From Roseovarius pacificus (GTDB taxonomy: Bacteria > Pseudomonadota > Alphaproteobacteria > Rhodobacterales > Rhodobacteraceae): a stretch of 64,000 nt of DNA. Below the pieces are notes generated by a model. That model was not told the origin of the DNA. It did not search any database and saw only the letters and a program-made list of their open reading frames with translations. The DNA lies in contig NZ_FRBR01000005.1 in the NCBI RefSeq assembly GCF_900142665.1, forward strand, positions 186,001-250,000, read 5' to 3'. Below, one piece after another: positions 52,256 to 61,321 of the stretch (positions within the stretch are counted from its first letter, which is position 1; every line of letters starts with the position of its first letter). Both the position numbers and the translations under genes were made by a program.

Positions 52256-52528
52256 TCAGGGGCAGCGTGCCCGGTAATAGGTGCCATCGCCGCGCGCATA
52301 GGCGCACTGGCCGGTTTGCTGATTGCGCGCCACAAGCGCACCGGCGGCAGCCCCGGCAAGTGTCGATACAACCACCCAGTCGCTATCCGCGCCAAGCGCC
52401 TTGGCTGTGATCAGCCCAAGGCCACCGCCGATCACGGCGCCGGTCGTCTGACGTTTCTGTTCTTCGCTCACGCATCCGGCCAGCACGAGGCTGGCGGCGA
52501 GTACTGTTGTGGTAAGGGTTTTGCGCAT
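52256..52528 (-). CDS. Small glycine-zipper lipoprotein
   Basis: 90 residues from ATG 52528 behind GAGGCCTC. Lipobox LVLAGC places the lipidated Cys at about residue 19. A glycine-zipper/2TM-like segment GAVIGGGLGLITAKAL and TLAGAAAGALVARNQQ follows, then a short tail with two Cys (QCAYARGDGTYYRARCP) that may form a disulfide. Probably an outer-membrane-anchored protein of unknown role. Confidence 0.8.
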   Translation of the reverse strand: MRKTLTTTVLAASLVLAGCVSEEQKRQTTGAVIGGGLGLITAKALGADSDWVVVSTLAGAAAGALVARNQQTGQCAYARGDGTYYRARCP

Positions 52529-52626
52529 GGCAGAGGCCTCCTTGTCAGTCGCATTTCGATCAATGCAGAGGCACCGTATCACGAGACGAGCGATCTTGCA
52601 TCCATGCGATGCCGGACAATGTGATC

Positions 52627-53688
52627 TCAGCCGGGCGAATACCTGTCATCGCGTGGCGGCCACCATTCGTCTTCGCTGTCGGGCACCTGTTGGGGCAGTG
52701 GGCTGCCGGGGGTGAAGACACCTTTGCCCACGATGGCGGGATCTTGCTCAGTCCGATATGTGTGCAGTTCGCGATATCCCAGGTAAAGTCCGCTTCCGAC
52801 AATGAGAGCCATACCCAGAAGTGTATTCGCAGGCGGTACCTCGCTCCACAGGGCATAGGCCAGCAGGGCCGCGAAGGGCAGGTAGCTGTAGTCGAAAGGT
52901 GCAATGAGACTGGCATTCGCCACCTGATAGGCCCGGGACAGGAACAGGTAGCCGCCCATCCCCAGAAAACCCAGCAGCGCCAGCGCAGGCCAGTCCGTCA
53001 GCGGGGCGAATGGCAGCGACCAGCCGAGGTGGTCAAAGCCCGGTCCGGGGGTGACGATCCGGTTGAATGCCCAGCCCATCGGCATGATCATCAGACCCGA
53101 GAAGGCCAGGGTATGAAGCCCGACCGTCAGCGTGCTTTCACGGTCGCCGATCTTGCGGGCGATGATCTGTGACGCGGCATAGGCAACAGCACAGCTGAGC
53201 GGCAGGATCGCGATCCACGAGAAATTGTCCCCGGCAGGGTTCATCGCGATCAGGATGCCGGCAAACCCCACGGCGAGCGCCCCTATCCTGTGCGGCCCGA
53301 TGGTTTCCCTGAGCCAGAGCGCAGCCATGATCGCCGTGATCAGCGGAGCCGAGAAGAAGATCGTTGTCACTTCGGCCAGCCCCATGAAAGGGAAGGCCGC
53401 ATAGAACATCGAAAAGCCGATGGTGAACAATGCGGCACGCGCCAGATGAAGCGGCCAGAGCGGTGTAAGAAGGCGATGCGGCCTGCCCAGAAGGACAACA
53501 AGTGGCGTCAGAATGCACACCGATACAAGGGCGCGCACGAAGATCAGCATCCAGATCGAGTAACTGTTCAACATTTCCTTCATCATCGCGTCCTGCGCGA
53601 CGAAGAAAAGCATACCGAGTTCCACACACAGAATTCCGTGCCATGCACGGGACGGCATGCTCGGGCTGTCAGGGGCCAGCAACGACAT
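52627..53688 (-). CDS. DMT superfamily transporter, EamA family
   Basis: 353 residues, ten TM helices in two EamA repeats: FFVAQDAMMKEMLNSYSIWM, FSMFYAAFPFMGLAEVTTIF, FSAPLITAIMAALWLRETIG and AFDYSYLPFAALLAYALWSE-like segment (here APFDYSYLPFAALLAYALWS), with GMALIVGSGLYLGYREL at the end of the second repeat. The C-terminal about 35 residues are polar. The substrate (amino acid or metabolite export) is not predictable. An ATG ten codons in is an alternative start. Confidence 0.87.
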   Translation of the reverse strand: MSLLAPDSPSMPSRAWHGILCVELGMLFFVAQDAMMKEMLNSYSIWMLIFVRALVSVCILTPLVVLLGRPHRLLTPLWPLHLARAALFTIGFSMFYAAFPFMGLAEVTTIFFSAPLITAIMAALWLRETIGPHRIGALAVGFAGILIAMNPAGDNFSWIAILPLSCAVAYAASQIIARKIGDRESTLTVGLHTLAFSGLMIMPMGWAFNRIVTPGPGFDHLGWSLPFAPLTDWPALALLGFLGMGGYLFLSRAYQVANASLIAPFDYSYLPFAALLAYALWSEVPPANTLLGMALIVGSGLYLGYRELHTYRTEQDPAIVGKGVFTPGSPLPQQVPDSEDEWWPPRDDRYSPG

Positions 53689-53793
53689 GGGTCTATCCGG
53701 TTGTTCGAAGTTTGGGCGCCGAATTTGTCGGTACCCGATCCGACTACCATAGCCGGATAGCGACAGGTTTCTCGTCAGATAGCGACAAATACG

Positions 53794-53825
53794 AAAAAAC
53801 CCGCAAGGCGGTAACCTTGCGGGTT
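53794..53825 (-). terminator. Terminator of acs
   Basis: Perfect 11-bp stem AACCCGCAAGG (53798-53808) and CCTTGCGGGTT (53815-53825), 6-base loop; on the minus strand it ends in a T run (AAAAAA at 53794-53799). TTAATTT on the other side could make it bidirectional. Confidence 0.88.
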
Positions 53826-53848
53826 AATTTACGGGGTTTGGACTGGTT

Positions 53849-55795
53849 TCAGCGGTTCATGCGATTTTCGATCAACTCGTCCACCACGCCGGGATCGGCC
53901 AGTGTAGACGTGTCGCCAAGACTGCCGAAATCGTTTTCGGCGATCTTGCGCAGGATACGGCGCATGATCTTGCCCGAACGTGTCTTGGGCAGGCCGGGTG
54001 CCCACTGGATCAGGTCGGGCTTGGCGATCGGGCCGATTTCCGAACGGACCCAGGTTTCCAGCTCCTTGCGCAGATCATCGCTGGGTTCTTCGCCGGTCAT
54101 CAGGGTGACATAGGCATAGATGCCCTGACCCTTGATGTCGTGCGGGTAACCGACAACGGCGGCCTCGGCCACCTTGGCATGCGCAACGAGAGCCGATTCC
54201 ACTTCGGCTGTGCCCATGCGGTGGCCGGAGACGTTGATCACGTCATCGACGCGGCCAGTGATCCAGTAATACCCGTCGGCATCGCGGCGGCAGCCGTCGC
54301 CGGAGAAGTAGTAGCCCTTGTATTGCTGGAAATAGGTTGCTTCGAACCGGTCGTGATCGCCCCATACGGTGCGCATCTGGCCCGGCCAGCTGTCTTTCAG
54401 GCACAAAACGCCTTCGGCCTCGGTGCTGTCGATTTCCTTGCCGGATTCGGTTTCCAGAACGACTGGTTCGACCCCGAAAAACGGTACGGTGGCCGAGCCG
54501 GGCTTGGCCGGGGTCGCGCCAGGCAGCGGTGTGATCAGGTGGCCGCCGGTTTCGGTCTGCCACCAGGTGTCGACGATGGGACGTTTCCCGTTGCCGACCA
54601 CTTCGTTGTACCAGTTCCAGGCCTCGGGGTTGATCGGCTCGCCCACGGTGCCCAGCACCTTGAGGTCGCTGAGATCGTATTTTTCGACAAAGTCGTTTCC
54701 TTGCCCCATCAGCGCGCGGATGGCGGTGGGGGCAGTGTAGAACTGGTTGACCTTGTGCTTTTCACAGACGGCCCAGAACCGGCCCGCATCGGGGTAGGTG
54801 GGGACGCCTTCGAACATGATGGTGGTCGCGCCGTTGGCCAGCGGACCGTAAACGATATAGCTGTGCCCGGTGACCCAGCCCACGTCGGCGGTACACCAGA
54901 AGATATCGCCATCGTGGTAGTCGAACGTGTACTGATGCGTCATCGACGCCCAGACCAGATAACCGCCCGAGGTGTGAACGACACCCTTGGGCTGTCCGGT
55001 GGAGCCAGAGGTATAGAGGATGAAGAGCGGGTCCTCGGCACTCATCTCTTCGGGCGGGCAGTCGGCATCCACCTTCTCGATTTCTTCGTGCAGCCAGTAA
55101 TCGCCTTCCGAGCGCCAGGCGATCTGATCGCCGGTGCGTTTGACCACGAGGCATTTCACATCGTCCACGTCGTGCAGAAGCGCCTGGTTGACGTTGTCCT
55201 TGAGCTTGGTCTTGCGCCCGCCGCGCGGGGCGGTGTCGGCGGTGATCACCAGTTTGGCGTCGCAACCGTTGATCCGTGCGCCGAGCGCGTCGGGCGAGAA
55301 ACCCGCGAAGACAATCGAATGGATCGCACCGATCCGCGCACAGGCCAGCATGGCATAGGCGGCTTCGGGGATCATCGGCAGGTAGATCACCACGCGATCA
55401 CCCTTGCCGACCCCGAGGTTCTTGAACACGTTGGCCATCTTGCAGACGTTTTCGTGCAACTGGCGGTAGGTGATGTGCTGTGCCTCGTCGCCGGGTTCAT
55501 CCGGTTCCCAGATGATCGCCGTCTGATCGCCGCGGGTGGCCAGGTGCCGGTCGGTGCAGTTGGCGGCCACGTTCAGGGTGCCGTCCTCGAACCATTTGAT
55601 CGCGACATTGCCGAAGTCGAAATTGACGTCCTTCACCTTGCTGAACGGTTTGATCCAGTCGATCCGCTTGCCATGCTCGGACCAGAAACCATCGGGATCG
55701 TTGACCGAGGCGGCATACATTTCGTCATAGCGGGCTGCGTCGACATGGGCCTTGGCGGCGAACTCGGCAGAAGGGGGATATGTTTTGTCGGACAT
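53849..55795 (-). CDS. acs: Acetate-CoA ligase (acetyl-CoA synthetase)
   Basis: 648 residues. AMP-forming enzyme: acetate + ATP + CoA to acetyl-CoA. Motifs in order: [20 protein letters not shown] (P-loop A3), [40 protein letters not shown] (acetate pocket with Trp), [20 protein letters not shown] and [16 protein letters not shown], whose Lys is the acetylation-controlled catalytic residue. Single gene with its own terminator, next to a liv-type ABC operon. Confidence 0.98.
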   Translation of the reverse strand: MSDKTYPPSAEFAAKAHVDAARYDEMYAASVNDPDGFWSEHGKRIDWIKPFSKVKDVNFDFGNVAIKWFEDGTLNVAANCTDRHLATRGDQTAIIWEPDEPGDEAQHITYRQLHENVCKMANVFKNLGVGKGDRVVIYLPMIPEAAYAMLACARIGAIHSIVFAGFSPDALGARINGCDAKLVITADTAPRGGRKTKLKDNVNQALLHDVDDVKCLVVKRTGDQIAWRSEGDYWLHEEIEKVDADCPPEEMSAEDPLFILYTSGSTGQPKGVVHTSGGYLVWASMTHQYTFDYHDGDIFWCTADVGWVTGHSYIVYGPLANGATTIMFEGVPTYPDAGRFWAVCEKHKVNQFYTAPTAIRALMGQGNDFVEKYDLSDLKVLGTVGEPINPEAWNWYNEVVGNGKRPIVDTWWQTETGGHLITPLPGATPAKPGSATVPFFGVEPVVLETESGKEIDSTEAEGVLCLKDSWPGQMRTVWGDHDRFEATYFQQYKGYYFSGDGCRRDADGYYWITGRVDDVINVSGHRMGTAEVESALVAHAKVAEAAVVGYPHDIKGQGIYAYVTLMTGEEPSDDLRKELETWVRSEIGPIAKPDLIQWAPGLPKTRSGKIMRRILRKIAENDFGSLGDTSTLADPGVVDELIENRMNR

Positions 55796-55846
55796 GTCTG
55801 ACCTTTACGTTCTGGAAGTTACTTCGAAAGGGTAGGTCGGCCCCGG

Positions 55847-55858
55847 CTTGCATGCAAG
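55847..55858. promoter_or_regulatory. Palindrome upstream of acs
   Basis: CTTGCATGCAAG, a 12-bp perfect palindrome, about 52 bp before the acs start and between it and the livF stop. Candidate operator; no regulator assigned. Confidence 0.35.
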
Positions 55859-55887
55859 CGGCGTAGTAGGGGCCGATGATTTGCGTA

Positions 55888-56643
55888 TCAGATCGCAAGA
55901 TACTCGGCGCGCAGGTCTTCGTTTGCCAGCACCTCGGAGGCGGCCCCGTCGAACGCGATGGAGCCGGTATCGAGGATCACGGCCCGGTCGGCCAGTTCCA
56001 GCGCCCGAACGGCATTCTGTTCCACCAGAATGGTCGTCATGCCCTGTTCCTTGATCACGCGGAGGGTCTTTTCGATTTCGTCCACGATAACGGGAGCAAG
56101 ACCTTCGTAGGGTTCATCGAGCAGAAGAACCTTGATGTCACGGGCAAGCGCACGGGCGACGGCCAGCATTTGCTGTTCGCCGCCCGACAGGGTCACGCCC
56201 TCCTGCTTGCGGCGCTCGGCCAGGCGGGGGAAGAGATCATAGAGCCGGTCGAGCGACCAGCCGATGGGCGGGGCGATCTGCGCCAGTTGCAGGTTTTCCT
56301 CGACCGTCAGACCGGGAATGATACAGCGATCTTCGGGAACCAGCCCGATACCGGCGGCGGCGGCATCGTGGCTTTTCATGTTGTGCAGAGGCTGATGATC
56401 CAGCCAGATTTCGCCATGCGTGACCTGCGGGCTGTCCATTCGCGCGATCGAGCGCAGCGTCGTGGTTTTGCCCGCGCCGTTACGGCCCAAAAGCGCAAGG
56501 ATTTCACCCTCGTGCACGTTGAAGCTGATGTTCTGGACGATATAGCTTTCGCCGTAATAGGACTGCATGTCCCAGACCGACAGGAAGGCCGGGGCGGTTT
56601 CGGCGTAGTTCTTGCCCTTGGAGAAATCGGGTTTGACGTTCAT
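55888..56643 (-). CDS. Branched-chain-amino-acid-type ABC transporter ATPase, LivF-like
   Basis: 251 residues. Walker A LLGRNGAGKTTTLRSIARMD, signature LSGGEQQMLAVARALARDIK, Walker B VLLLDEPYEGLAP and switch His region TTILVEQNAVRALELADRAV. LivF-type lengths and motifs, with a 30-residue N-terminal extension before the ATPase domain. Last gene of a five-gene HAAT transporter operon; starts 15 bp after the LivG-like gene. Confidence 0.93.
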   Translation of the reverse strand: MNVKPDFSKGKNYAETAPAFLSVWDMQSYYGESYIVQNISFNVHEGEILALLGRNGAGKTTTLRSIARMDSPQVTHGEIWLDHQPLHNMKSHDAAAAGIGLVPEDRCIIPGLTVEENLQLAQIAPPIGWSLDRLYDLFPRLAERRKQEGVTLSGGEQQMLAVARALARDIKVLLLDEPYEGLAPVIVDEIEKTLRVIKEQGMTTILVEQNAVRALELADRAVILDTGSIAFDGAASEVLANEDLRAEYLAI

Positions 56644-56658
56644 CTCGTGATCTCCTTC

Positions 56659-57414
56659 TTACGCCGTTTCGCCAAGATAGGCTTCGCGGACCTTGGGATG
56701 GCCCTTGATCTTGTCGGGGGTGTCCTCGACCAGCGGGGTGCCTTGCGCCAGCACCGTGATCCGCTCGGCGAGGCTGAACACCACGTGCATGTCGTGTTCG
56801 ATGATGGCGATGGTGATGTCGCGCTCGTCCTTGATCTGCTTGAGCAGGTCGATGGTGTTGTTGGTGTCGGCGCGCGCCATGCCGGCAGTCGGTTCGTCCA
56901 GCAGCAACAGGCGCGGATTCTGGGCAAGGCACATGCCGATTTCCAGCCGCCGCTTGTCGCCCCGGCTCATCGAGGCCGAGTGGAAGTGGCGTTTGTCGGC
57001 CATGTTCAGGCTGTCCAGCATGTGTTCGGCCTGATCGACGATCTCTTTCTCGTTTTCGGTATGCTCGACCGCATGCATGCGGAAGGCGCCGTCGCGCTTG
57101 GCGAAGATCGGGATCATCATGTTTTCCAGCACGCTCAGATCCCCGAAGATTTCGGGCGTCTGGAACACGCGGGAAATACCCATCTGGTTGATCTCGTAGG
57201 GTTTGCGCCCCAGGACCGACTGGCCGTCGAACATGACGCTGCCGGTGTCCGGGATCAGCTTGCCCACGAGGCAGTTGAGCAAGGTTGATTTGCCTGCCCC
57301 GTTGGGGCCGATGATCGCGTGGCAGGAGTTTTCCACCACGCTGAGATTGACGTTGCCCAGAGCCTGGAGGCCACCGAAGCGCTTGTTCACGTCCTTGACT
57401 TCAAGAATGCCCAT
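56659..57414 (-). CDS. Branched-chain-amino-acid-type ABC transporter ATPase, LivG-like
   Basis: 251 residues from ATG 57414 (MGILEVKDVNKRFGGLQALG). Walker A IGPNGAGKSTLLNCLVGKLI, signature SRGDKRRLEIGMCLAQ (degenerate LSxGxxR, here MSRGDKRRLE), Walker B LLLLDEPTAGMARADT and IAIIEHDMHVVFSLAERITV. Partner of the LivF-like ATPase. The altered signature motif (SRGDK for SGGQ/SHGEQ) is common in LivG-like subunits of some HAAT systems. Confidence 0.93.
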   Translation of the reverse strand: MGILEVKDVNKRFGGLQALGNVNLSVVENSCHAIIGPNGAGKSTLLNCLVGKLIPDTGSVMFDGQSVLGRKPYEINQMGISRVFQTPEIFGDLSVLENMMIPIFAKRDGAFRMHAVEHTENEKEIVDQAEHMLDSLNMADKRHFHSASMSRGDKRRLEIGMCLAQNPRLLLLDEPTAGMARADTNNTIDLLKQIKDERDITIAIIEHDMHVVFSLAERITVLAQGTPLVEDTPDKIKGHPKVREAYLGETA

Positions 57415-57427
57415 TTCGTGGCTCTCC

Positions 57428-58630
57428 TTATTCCGCTGGTTCGGTGGTTGTTTCACTCGACGTTTCGTCGGGCTTGCGCCGCTTGAAGGCCCGCATGATC
57501 CGTTGTCCGCCTTCGACAAGGCCACCGGGCAGGAAGATCACCACCAGCATGAACAGGATGCCCAGAGTCAGGTGCCAGCCCTTGCCGATGAAAGGATAGA
57601 CCAGAGCGACCATCGCGTCCTCAAGGCCGTCGGGCATGAACGAGAACCAGCTGTGCAGGACGTTGTCGTTGATCTTCGAGAAGATGTTTTCGAAGTACTT
57701 GATGAACCCCGCGCCCAGAACCGGGCCGATCAGCGTACCGGCCCCGCCGAGGATGGTCATCAGGACCACCTCGCCCGAGGCTGTCCATTGCATCCGTTCG
57801 GCCCCGGCCAGCGGGTCCATCGACGCCATCAGACCGCCGGCCAGACCGGCATACATCCCAGAGATGACGAAGGCCGCCAGCGCATAGGGCCTTGCGTTCA
57901 GGCCGGTATAGCTCATGCGCGTGTTGTTCGATTTGATCGCGCGCAGCATCATGCCGAAGGGCGATCGGAAAATGCGCACCGCAAGATAGAACGCCAGAAG
58001 CATGATGATTGCACACAGGTAGTAGCCGGTATTGAACTGAAAACTCCATGGACCGGCGACCATTTCATAGGTTCCACGCATCTCGATGCCGAACAGGTTG
58101 GTCACGGGGATCGAGCCGTCCGCCGTGGCCGATACGCCCAGGATCCGGGGATCGTTCAGTGTGAGTTGCAGGCCGGTTTCGCCATTGGTGATTGGGGTCA
58201 GAACCGAGTAGGCGAGGTTAAAGCTCATCTGGGCGAAGGCCAGCGTCAGGATCGAAAAGTAGATGCCCGAGCGGCGCAGTGAAATGAACCCGATCAGCAG
58301 GGCGAAGAGTCCGGCAACGATGACCGAAAGGATAATCGCGGGGATCACGTTCATGCTGAGCAGCTTGAACATCCAGACCGCCGAGTAGCTGCCCACGCCC
58401 AGAAAGGCCGCATGGCCGAAGCTGAGATATCCGGTCAGGCCGAACAGGATGTTGAACCCGATCGCGAAGATGCCGAAGATTACGAAGCGCTGCATCAGGT
58501 CGGGATAACCCGCATTGAACTGCGCCAGGGCGCTGTCGGCGGGGAAAGGATTGAGGATGAACGGCGCCAGCAGGGTCAGGGCCGCCACGATGATCAGAAG
58601 CGTAGTGTCTTTTTTGTTGAGACCCAGCAT
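57428..58630 (-). CDS. Branched-chain-amino-acid-type ABC permease, LivM-like
   Basis: 400 residues, about ten TM helices. [20 protein letters not shown] is the conserved LivM/LivH GLxGxxSxGHAAF motif; [20 protein letters not shown] is the cytoplasmic coupling EAA-like loop; [21 protein letters not shown]-terminal polar tail ([17 protein letters not shown]). Follows the LivH-like gene by three bases. Confidence 0.93.
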   Translation of the reverse strand: MLGLNKKDTTLLIIVAALTLLAPFILNPFPADSALAQFNAGYPDLMQRFVIFGIFAIGFNILFGLTGYLSFGHAAFLGVGSYSAVWMFKLLSMNVIPAIILSVIVAGLFALLIGFISLRRSGIYFSILTLAFAQMSFNLAYSVLTPITNGETGLQLTLNDPRILGVSATADGSIPVTNLFGIEMRGTYEMVAGPWSFQFNTGYYLCAIIMLLAFYLAVRIFRSPFGMMLRAIKSNNTRMSYTGLNARPYALAAFVISGMYAGLAGGLMASMDPLAGAERMQWTASGEVVLMTILGGAGTLIGPVLGAGFIKYFENIFSKINDNVLHSWFSFMPDGLEDAMVALVYPFIGKGWHLTLGILFMLVVIFLPGGLVEGGQRIMRAFKRRKPDETSSETTTEPAE

Positions 58631-58633
58631 GGA

Positions 58634-59665
58634 TTAGTCCTCCATCACGCCCTTGCGGCCCATCAGGCCACGGGGACGCGTCAGCAGAATGATGATTGCG
58701 ACGAGGTAGATGATGATCTGGTCGATACCGGGGATGATCGACTTGATCTCGTTCATCGAGGCAAAGCTCTCCAGAACGCCCAGCAAGAACCCGGCCAGAA
58801 CGGCGCCGGGCAGAGAGCCCATGCCGCCGACGACCACAACCACGAAGCTGAGTACGAGGAAATCCATACCCATATGATAGTTCGGTGAGTTGATCGGGGC
58901 ATACATGACCCCTGCCAGTCCTGCGACTGCGGCGGCGATGCCGAACATGATGGTGAACCGGCGGTCGATGTTGATGCCCAGAAGGCCCACGGTTTCCCGG
59001 TCGGCCATGCCGGCGCGCACGACCATGCCGAAGGTCGTGAACTGAAGGAAGGCGAAGACCGCGCCGATGACGATTGCCGCAAAGACGAAATAGACCAGAC
59101 GCCAGTAAGGATAGATCACCGCATTGGGATCAAAGCCCAGAAGAACGCCGAAATCGAAGCTTCCGGTCAGGGCGTCGGGTGCGGGGGTGGGAATGGGATT
59201 GGCACCATAGAAGTATTTGATGACCTCCTGAAGCACGATGGCAAGGCCAAAGGTCACCAGAATCTGGTCGGCATGGGGACGCTTGTAGAAATGCTTGATC
59301 AGGCCGCGCTCCATGATGAAGCCGATCCCGATCATGATCGGAATAGAGAACAGGATTGCCAGCGGCACCGCCCAGTCGATCAGCATGCCGCCGGTTTCCG
59401 GCCCGAACCAGGCTTCGACATACGGGGTCTTGACCTTGAGGGGATTGCCGAGAAAGTCGGTTCTGGTCTCGTCGACGGTTTCAAAGCTGAGTGTCAGGAT
59501 TTTCGACAGGGTTACCGCGCAGAAAGCGCCGATCATGAACAGCGCGCCATGCGCGAAATTCACGACGCCGAGCGTGCCGAAGATCAATGTCAGGCCAAGC
59601 GCGATCAACGCATAAGCCGAGCCTTTGTCCAGCCCGTTCAGAATTTGCAGAATAATAGCGTCCAT
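58634..59665 (-). CDS. Branched-chain-amino-acid-type ABC permease, LivH-like
   Basis: 343 residues from ATG 59665 (MDAIILQILNGLDKGSAYAL), with a GTG three codons upstream as alternative. About eight TM helices; GLTLIFGTLGVVNFAHGALF is the LivH motif, and FGMVVRAGMADRETVGLLGI the coupling loop. A 40-residue insert (FETVDETRTDFLGNPLKVKT) between the first and second TM groups is longer than in classical LivH. Separated from the substrate-binding gene by a strong hairpin. Confidence 0.93.
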   Translation of the reverse strand: MDAIILQILNGLDKGSAYALIALGLTLIFGTLGVVNFAHGALFMIGAFCAVTLSKILTLSFETVDETRTDFLGNPLKVKTPYVEAWFGPETGGMLIDWAVPLAILFSIPIMIGIGFIMERGLIKHFYKRPHADQILVTFGLAIVLQEVIKYFYGANPIPTPAPDALTGSFDFGVLLGFDPNAVIYPYWRLVYFVFAAIVIGAVFAFLQFTTFGMVVRAGMADRETVGLLGINIDRRFTIMFGIAAAVAGLAGVMYAPINSPNYHMGMDFLVLSFVVVVVGGMGSLPGAVLAGFLLGVLESFASMNEIKSIIPGIDQIIIYLVAIIILLTRPRGLMGRKGVMED

Positions 59666-59717
59666 TGGTCCCACCCGTGGGTTAAGAGAAGTGGCGGTTT
59701 ATCCGGGGGTGACGGAG

Positions 59718-59751
59718 TGTATCCGGCCACGGTTTTGCGTGGCCGGATACA
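59718..59751 (-). terminator. Strong hairpin between the substrate-binding gene and permease genes
   Basis: Perfect 14-bp stem TGTATCCGGCCACG (59718-59731) and CGTGGCCGGATACA (59738-59751), 6-base loop. Likely attenuates or stabilises, giving more binding protein than permease, as in many ABC operons. Confidence 0.75.
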
Positions 59752-59759
59752 TTGCCGGA

Positions 59760-61106
59760 TCAGGCGCCCGCGTTGCAACTGCCGAGGTTGCCGCCTGCGA
59801 ACATCGGGTGATCCGGTTCGTAGGTGACCTGAGCTGCGGGCGTGACTTCGACCACTTCCAGAAGGTCGAACTCGCTGGTCGGGTTCTCTTTCCCGCGCAC
59901 CACCAGAACGTCCTTGAAGCACTGGTGATCATCCGCGCGGTAGAGCGTCTTGCCGTTGCCCAGACCGTCGAACTCAAAGCCTTCCAGTGCTTCGGCGACG
60001 CCACAGGGGTTGAAGGTTCCGGCGCGCTCGCAGGCATCCGCGTAGAGCAGCGTCTGGCAGTATACGGTATGCGCGGCCTGGCTGGGCGGGAAGCCGTATT
60101 TTTCACCGAAGGATTTCACGAACGCCTTGGATGCGTCATCCTGCAGTGACCAGTGCCAGTTGGTCGAGCCGTGAATACCCTTGACGTTCTCGCCGGCGCC
60201 CTTGGCCATCAGGCGCGAGTAAAGCGGCACGACGATTTCGAAGTTCTTGCCGTTCACTTGTTTTTCGCGCAGGCCGAACTGCACGGCGTTTGTCAGCGAG
60301 TTGACCATATTGCCGCCGTAGTGGTTGAGAACCAGAACGTCCGCCCCCGAGTTCAGAACCGGCGCGATGTAGGATGAGAAGTCGGTTGCCGCCAGCGGCG
60401 TTTTTACGGTGTTGACGGTTTCCCAGCCGAGCGCTTCGGTGGAGGCGACGATCGACTCTTCCTGGGTCCAGCCCCAGGTGTAGTCGGCGGTCAGGTGATA
60501 AGCCTTGCGATCCGATCCGTAGAGTTTCTCCAACACCGGAGCGAGCGCGGCGCCCGACATGTATGCGTTGAAGAAATGGCGGAACCCGTTGGCTTTCTTG
60601 TCTTTACCGGTGGTGTCGTTCGAGTGGGTCAGGCCCGCCATGAAGATCACGCCGGCCTCCTGGCACAGGCCCTGCACGGCGACCGCCACACCCGAAGATG
60701 AGCCGCCGGTGATCATGATCGCCCCATCTTTTTCGATCATCGACTTGGCCGATGCGCGCGCGGCGTCCGATTTGGTCTGGGTGTCGCCGGTGACGAATTC
60801 GACCTTCTTGCCCAGGATACCGTTCCCTTGCAGCGCGTTGGAGCTGAAGGTGTTCATCATGCCGCCATCGCCGCCACCGTTCAGGTGCTCGACCGCCAGT
60901 TCGTAAGCGCGCAGTTCGTCGGCGCCTTCGTCGGCATAGGGACCGGTTTGCGGCACGTTAAAGCCCAGTGTGACCGAACCGCCGGTCGGTTCGTTGGTGA
61001 AGGCCGCCGCGGACGACGCCGTAAAGATCGTCGGCAGCGCGACACCGGCACCAGCGACAACGCTGGTTTTCAGCAGACCGCGACGAGTCAGGTTGCTCTT
61101 GGACAT
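59760..61106 (-). CDS. ABC transporter substrate-binding protein (type 1 periplasmic-binding fold)
   Basis: 448 residues from ATG 61106 with GGGAGGATATCA upstream. Tat-like signal SNLTRRGLLKTSVVAGAGVA, cleavage about residue 34. Peripla_BP_6-type fold: SVTLGFNVPQTGPYADEGAD, SAKSMIEKDGAIMITGGSSS, GVIFMAGLTHSNDTTGKDKK, YHLTADYTWGWTQEESIVAS and NSGADVLVLNHYGGNMVNSL. First gene of the ABC operon. Ligand unknown; proximity to acs and a ScfR-like regulator suggests small carboxylates or amides rather than classical branched-chain amino acids (inference). Confidence 0.92.
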   Translation of the reverse strand: MSKSNLTRRGLLKTSVVAGAGVALPTIFTASSAAAFTNEPTGGSVTLGFNVPQTGPYADEGADELRAYELAVEHLNGGGDGGMMNTFSSNALQGNGILGKKVEFVTGDTQTKSDAARASAKSMIEKDGAIMITGGSSSGVAVAVQGLCQEAGVIFMAGLTHSNDTTGKDKKANGFRHFFNAYMSGAALAPVLEKLYGSDRKAYHLTADYTWGWTQEESIVASTEALGWETVNTVKTPLAATDFSSYIAPVLNSGADVLVLNHYGGNMVNSLTNAVQFGLREKQVNGKNFEIVVPLYSRLMAKGAGENVKGIHGSTNWHWSLQDDASKAFVKSFGEKYGFPPSQAAHTVYCQTLLYADACERAGTFNPCGVAEALEGFEFDGLGNGKTLYRADDHQCFKDVLVVRGKENPTSEFDLLEVVEVTPAAQVTYEPDHPMFAGGNLGSCNAGA

Positions 61107-61219
61107 TGATATCCTCCCGTTGAATTTAGTTTGGGGTTGCACCTCCTCTGCGCTCCCCCAGACAGCACAATCGTGCAAACGCATTATCGCAATGGCTAAG
61201 AAAATTTCGCAACAACTGC

Positions 61220-61247
61220 TTTTTACAAAACAATTTTTTTGTAAAAA
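61220..61247. promoter_or_regulatory. Strong inverted repeat between the ABC operon and the ScfR-like regulator
   Basis: TTTTTACAAAA (61220-61230) and TTTTGTAAAAA (61237-61247) are perfect 11-bp inverted halves with a 6-bp spacer. A related TGTAAAAATATTGTAA stretch lies at about 61272-61287. The site lies between divergent starts, 113 bp from the binding-protein gene and 75 bp from the regulator. ScfR/RamB-type regulators bind TTTGCAAA/TTTACAAA-like sites (family knowledge from RamB), so self-regulation and control of the transporter are likely. Confidence 0.6.
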
Positions 61248-61321
61248 TATAGACAAGAGGAGGCTTCGATATGTAAAAATATTGTAATGACGTTGGGGAA
61301 GTCACGCGAAACACAGGGAAA

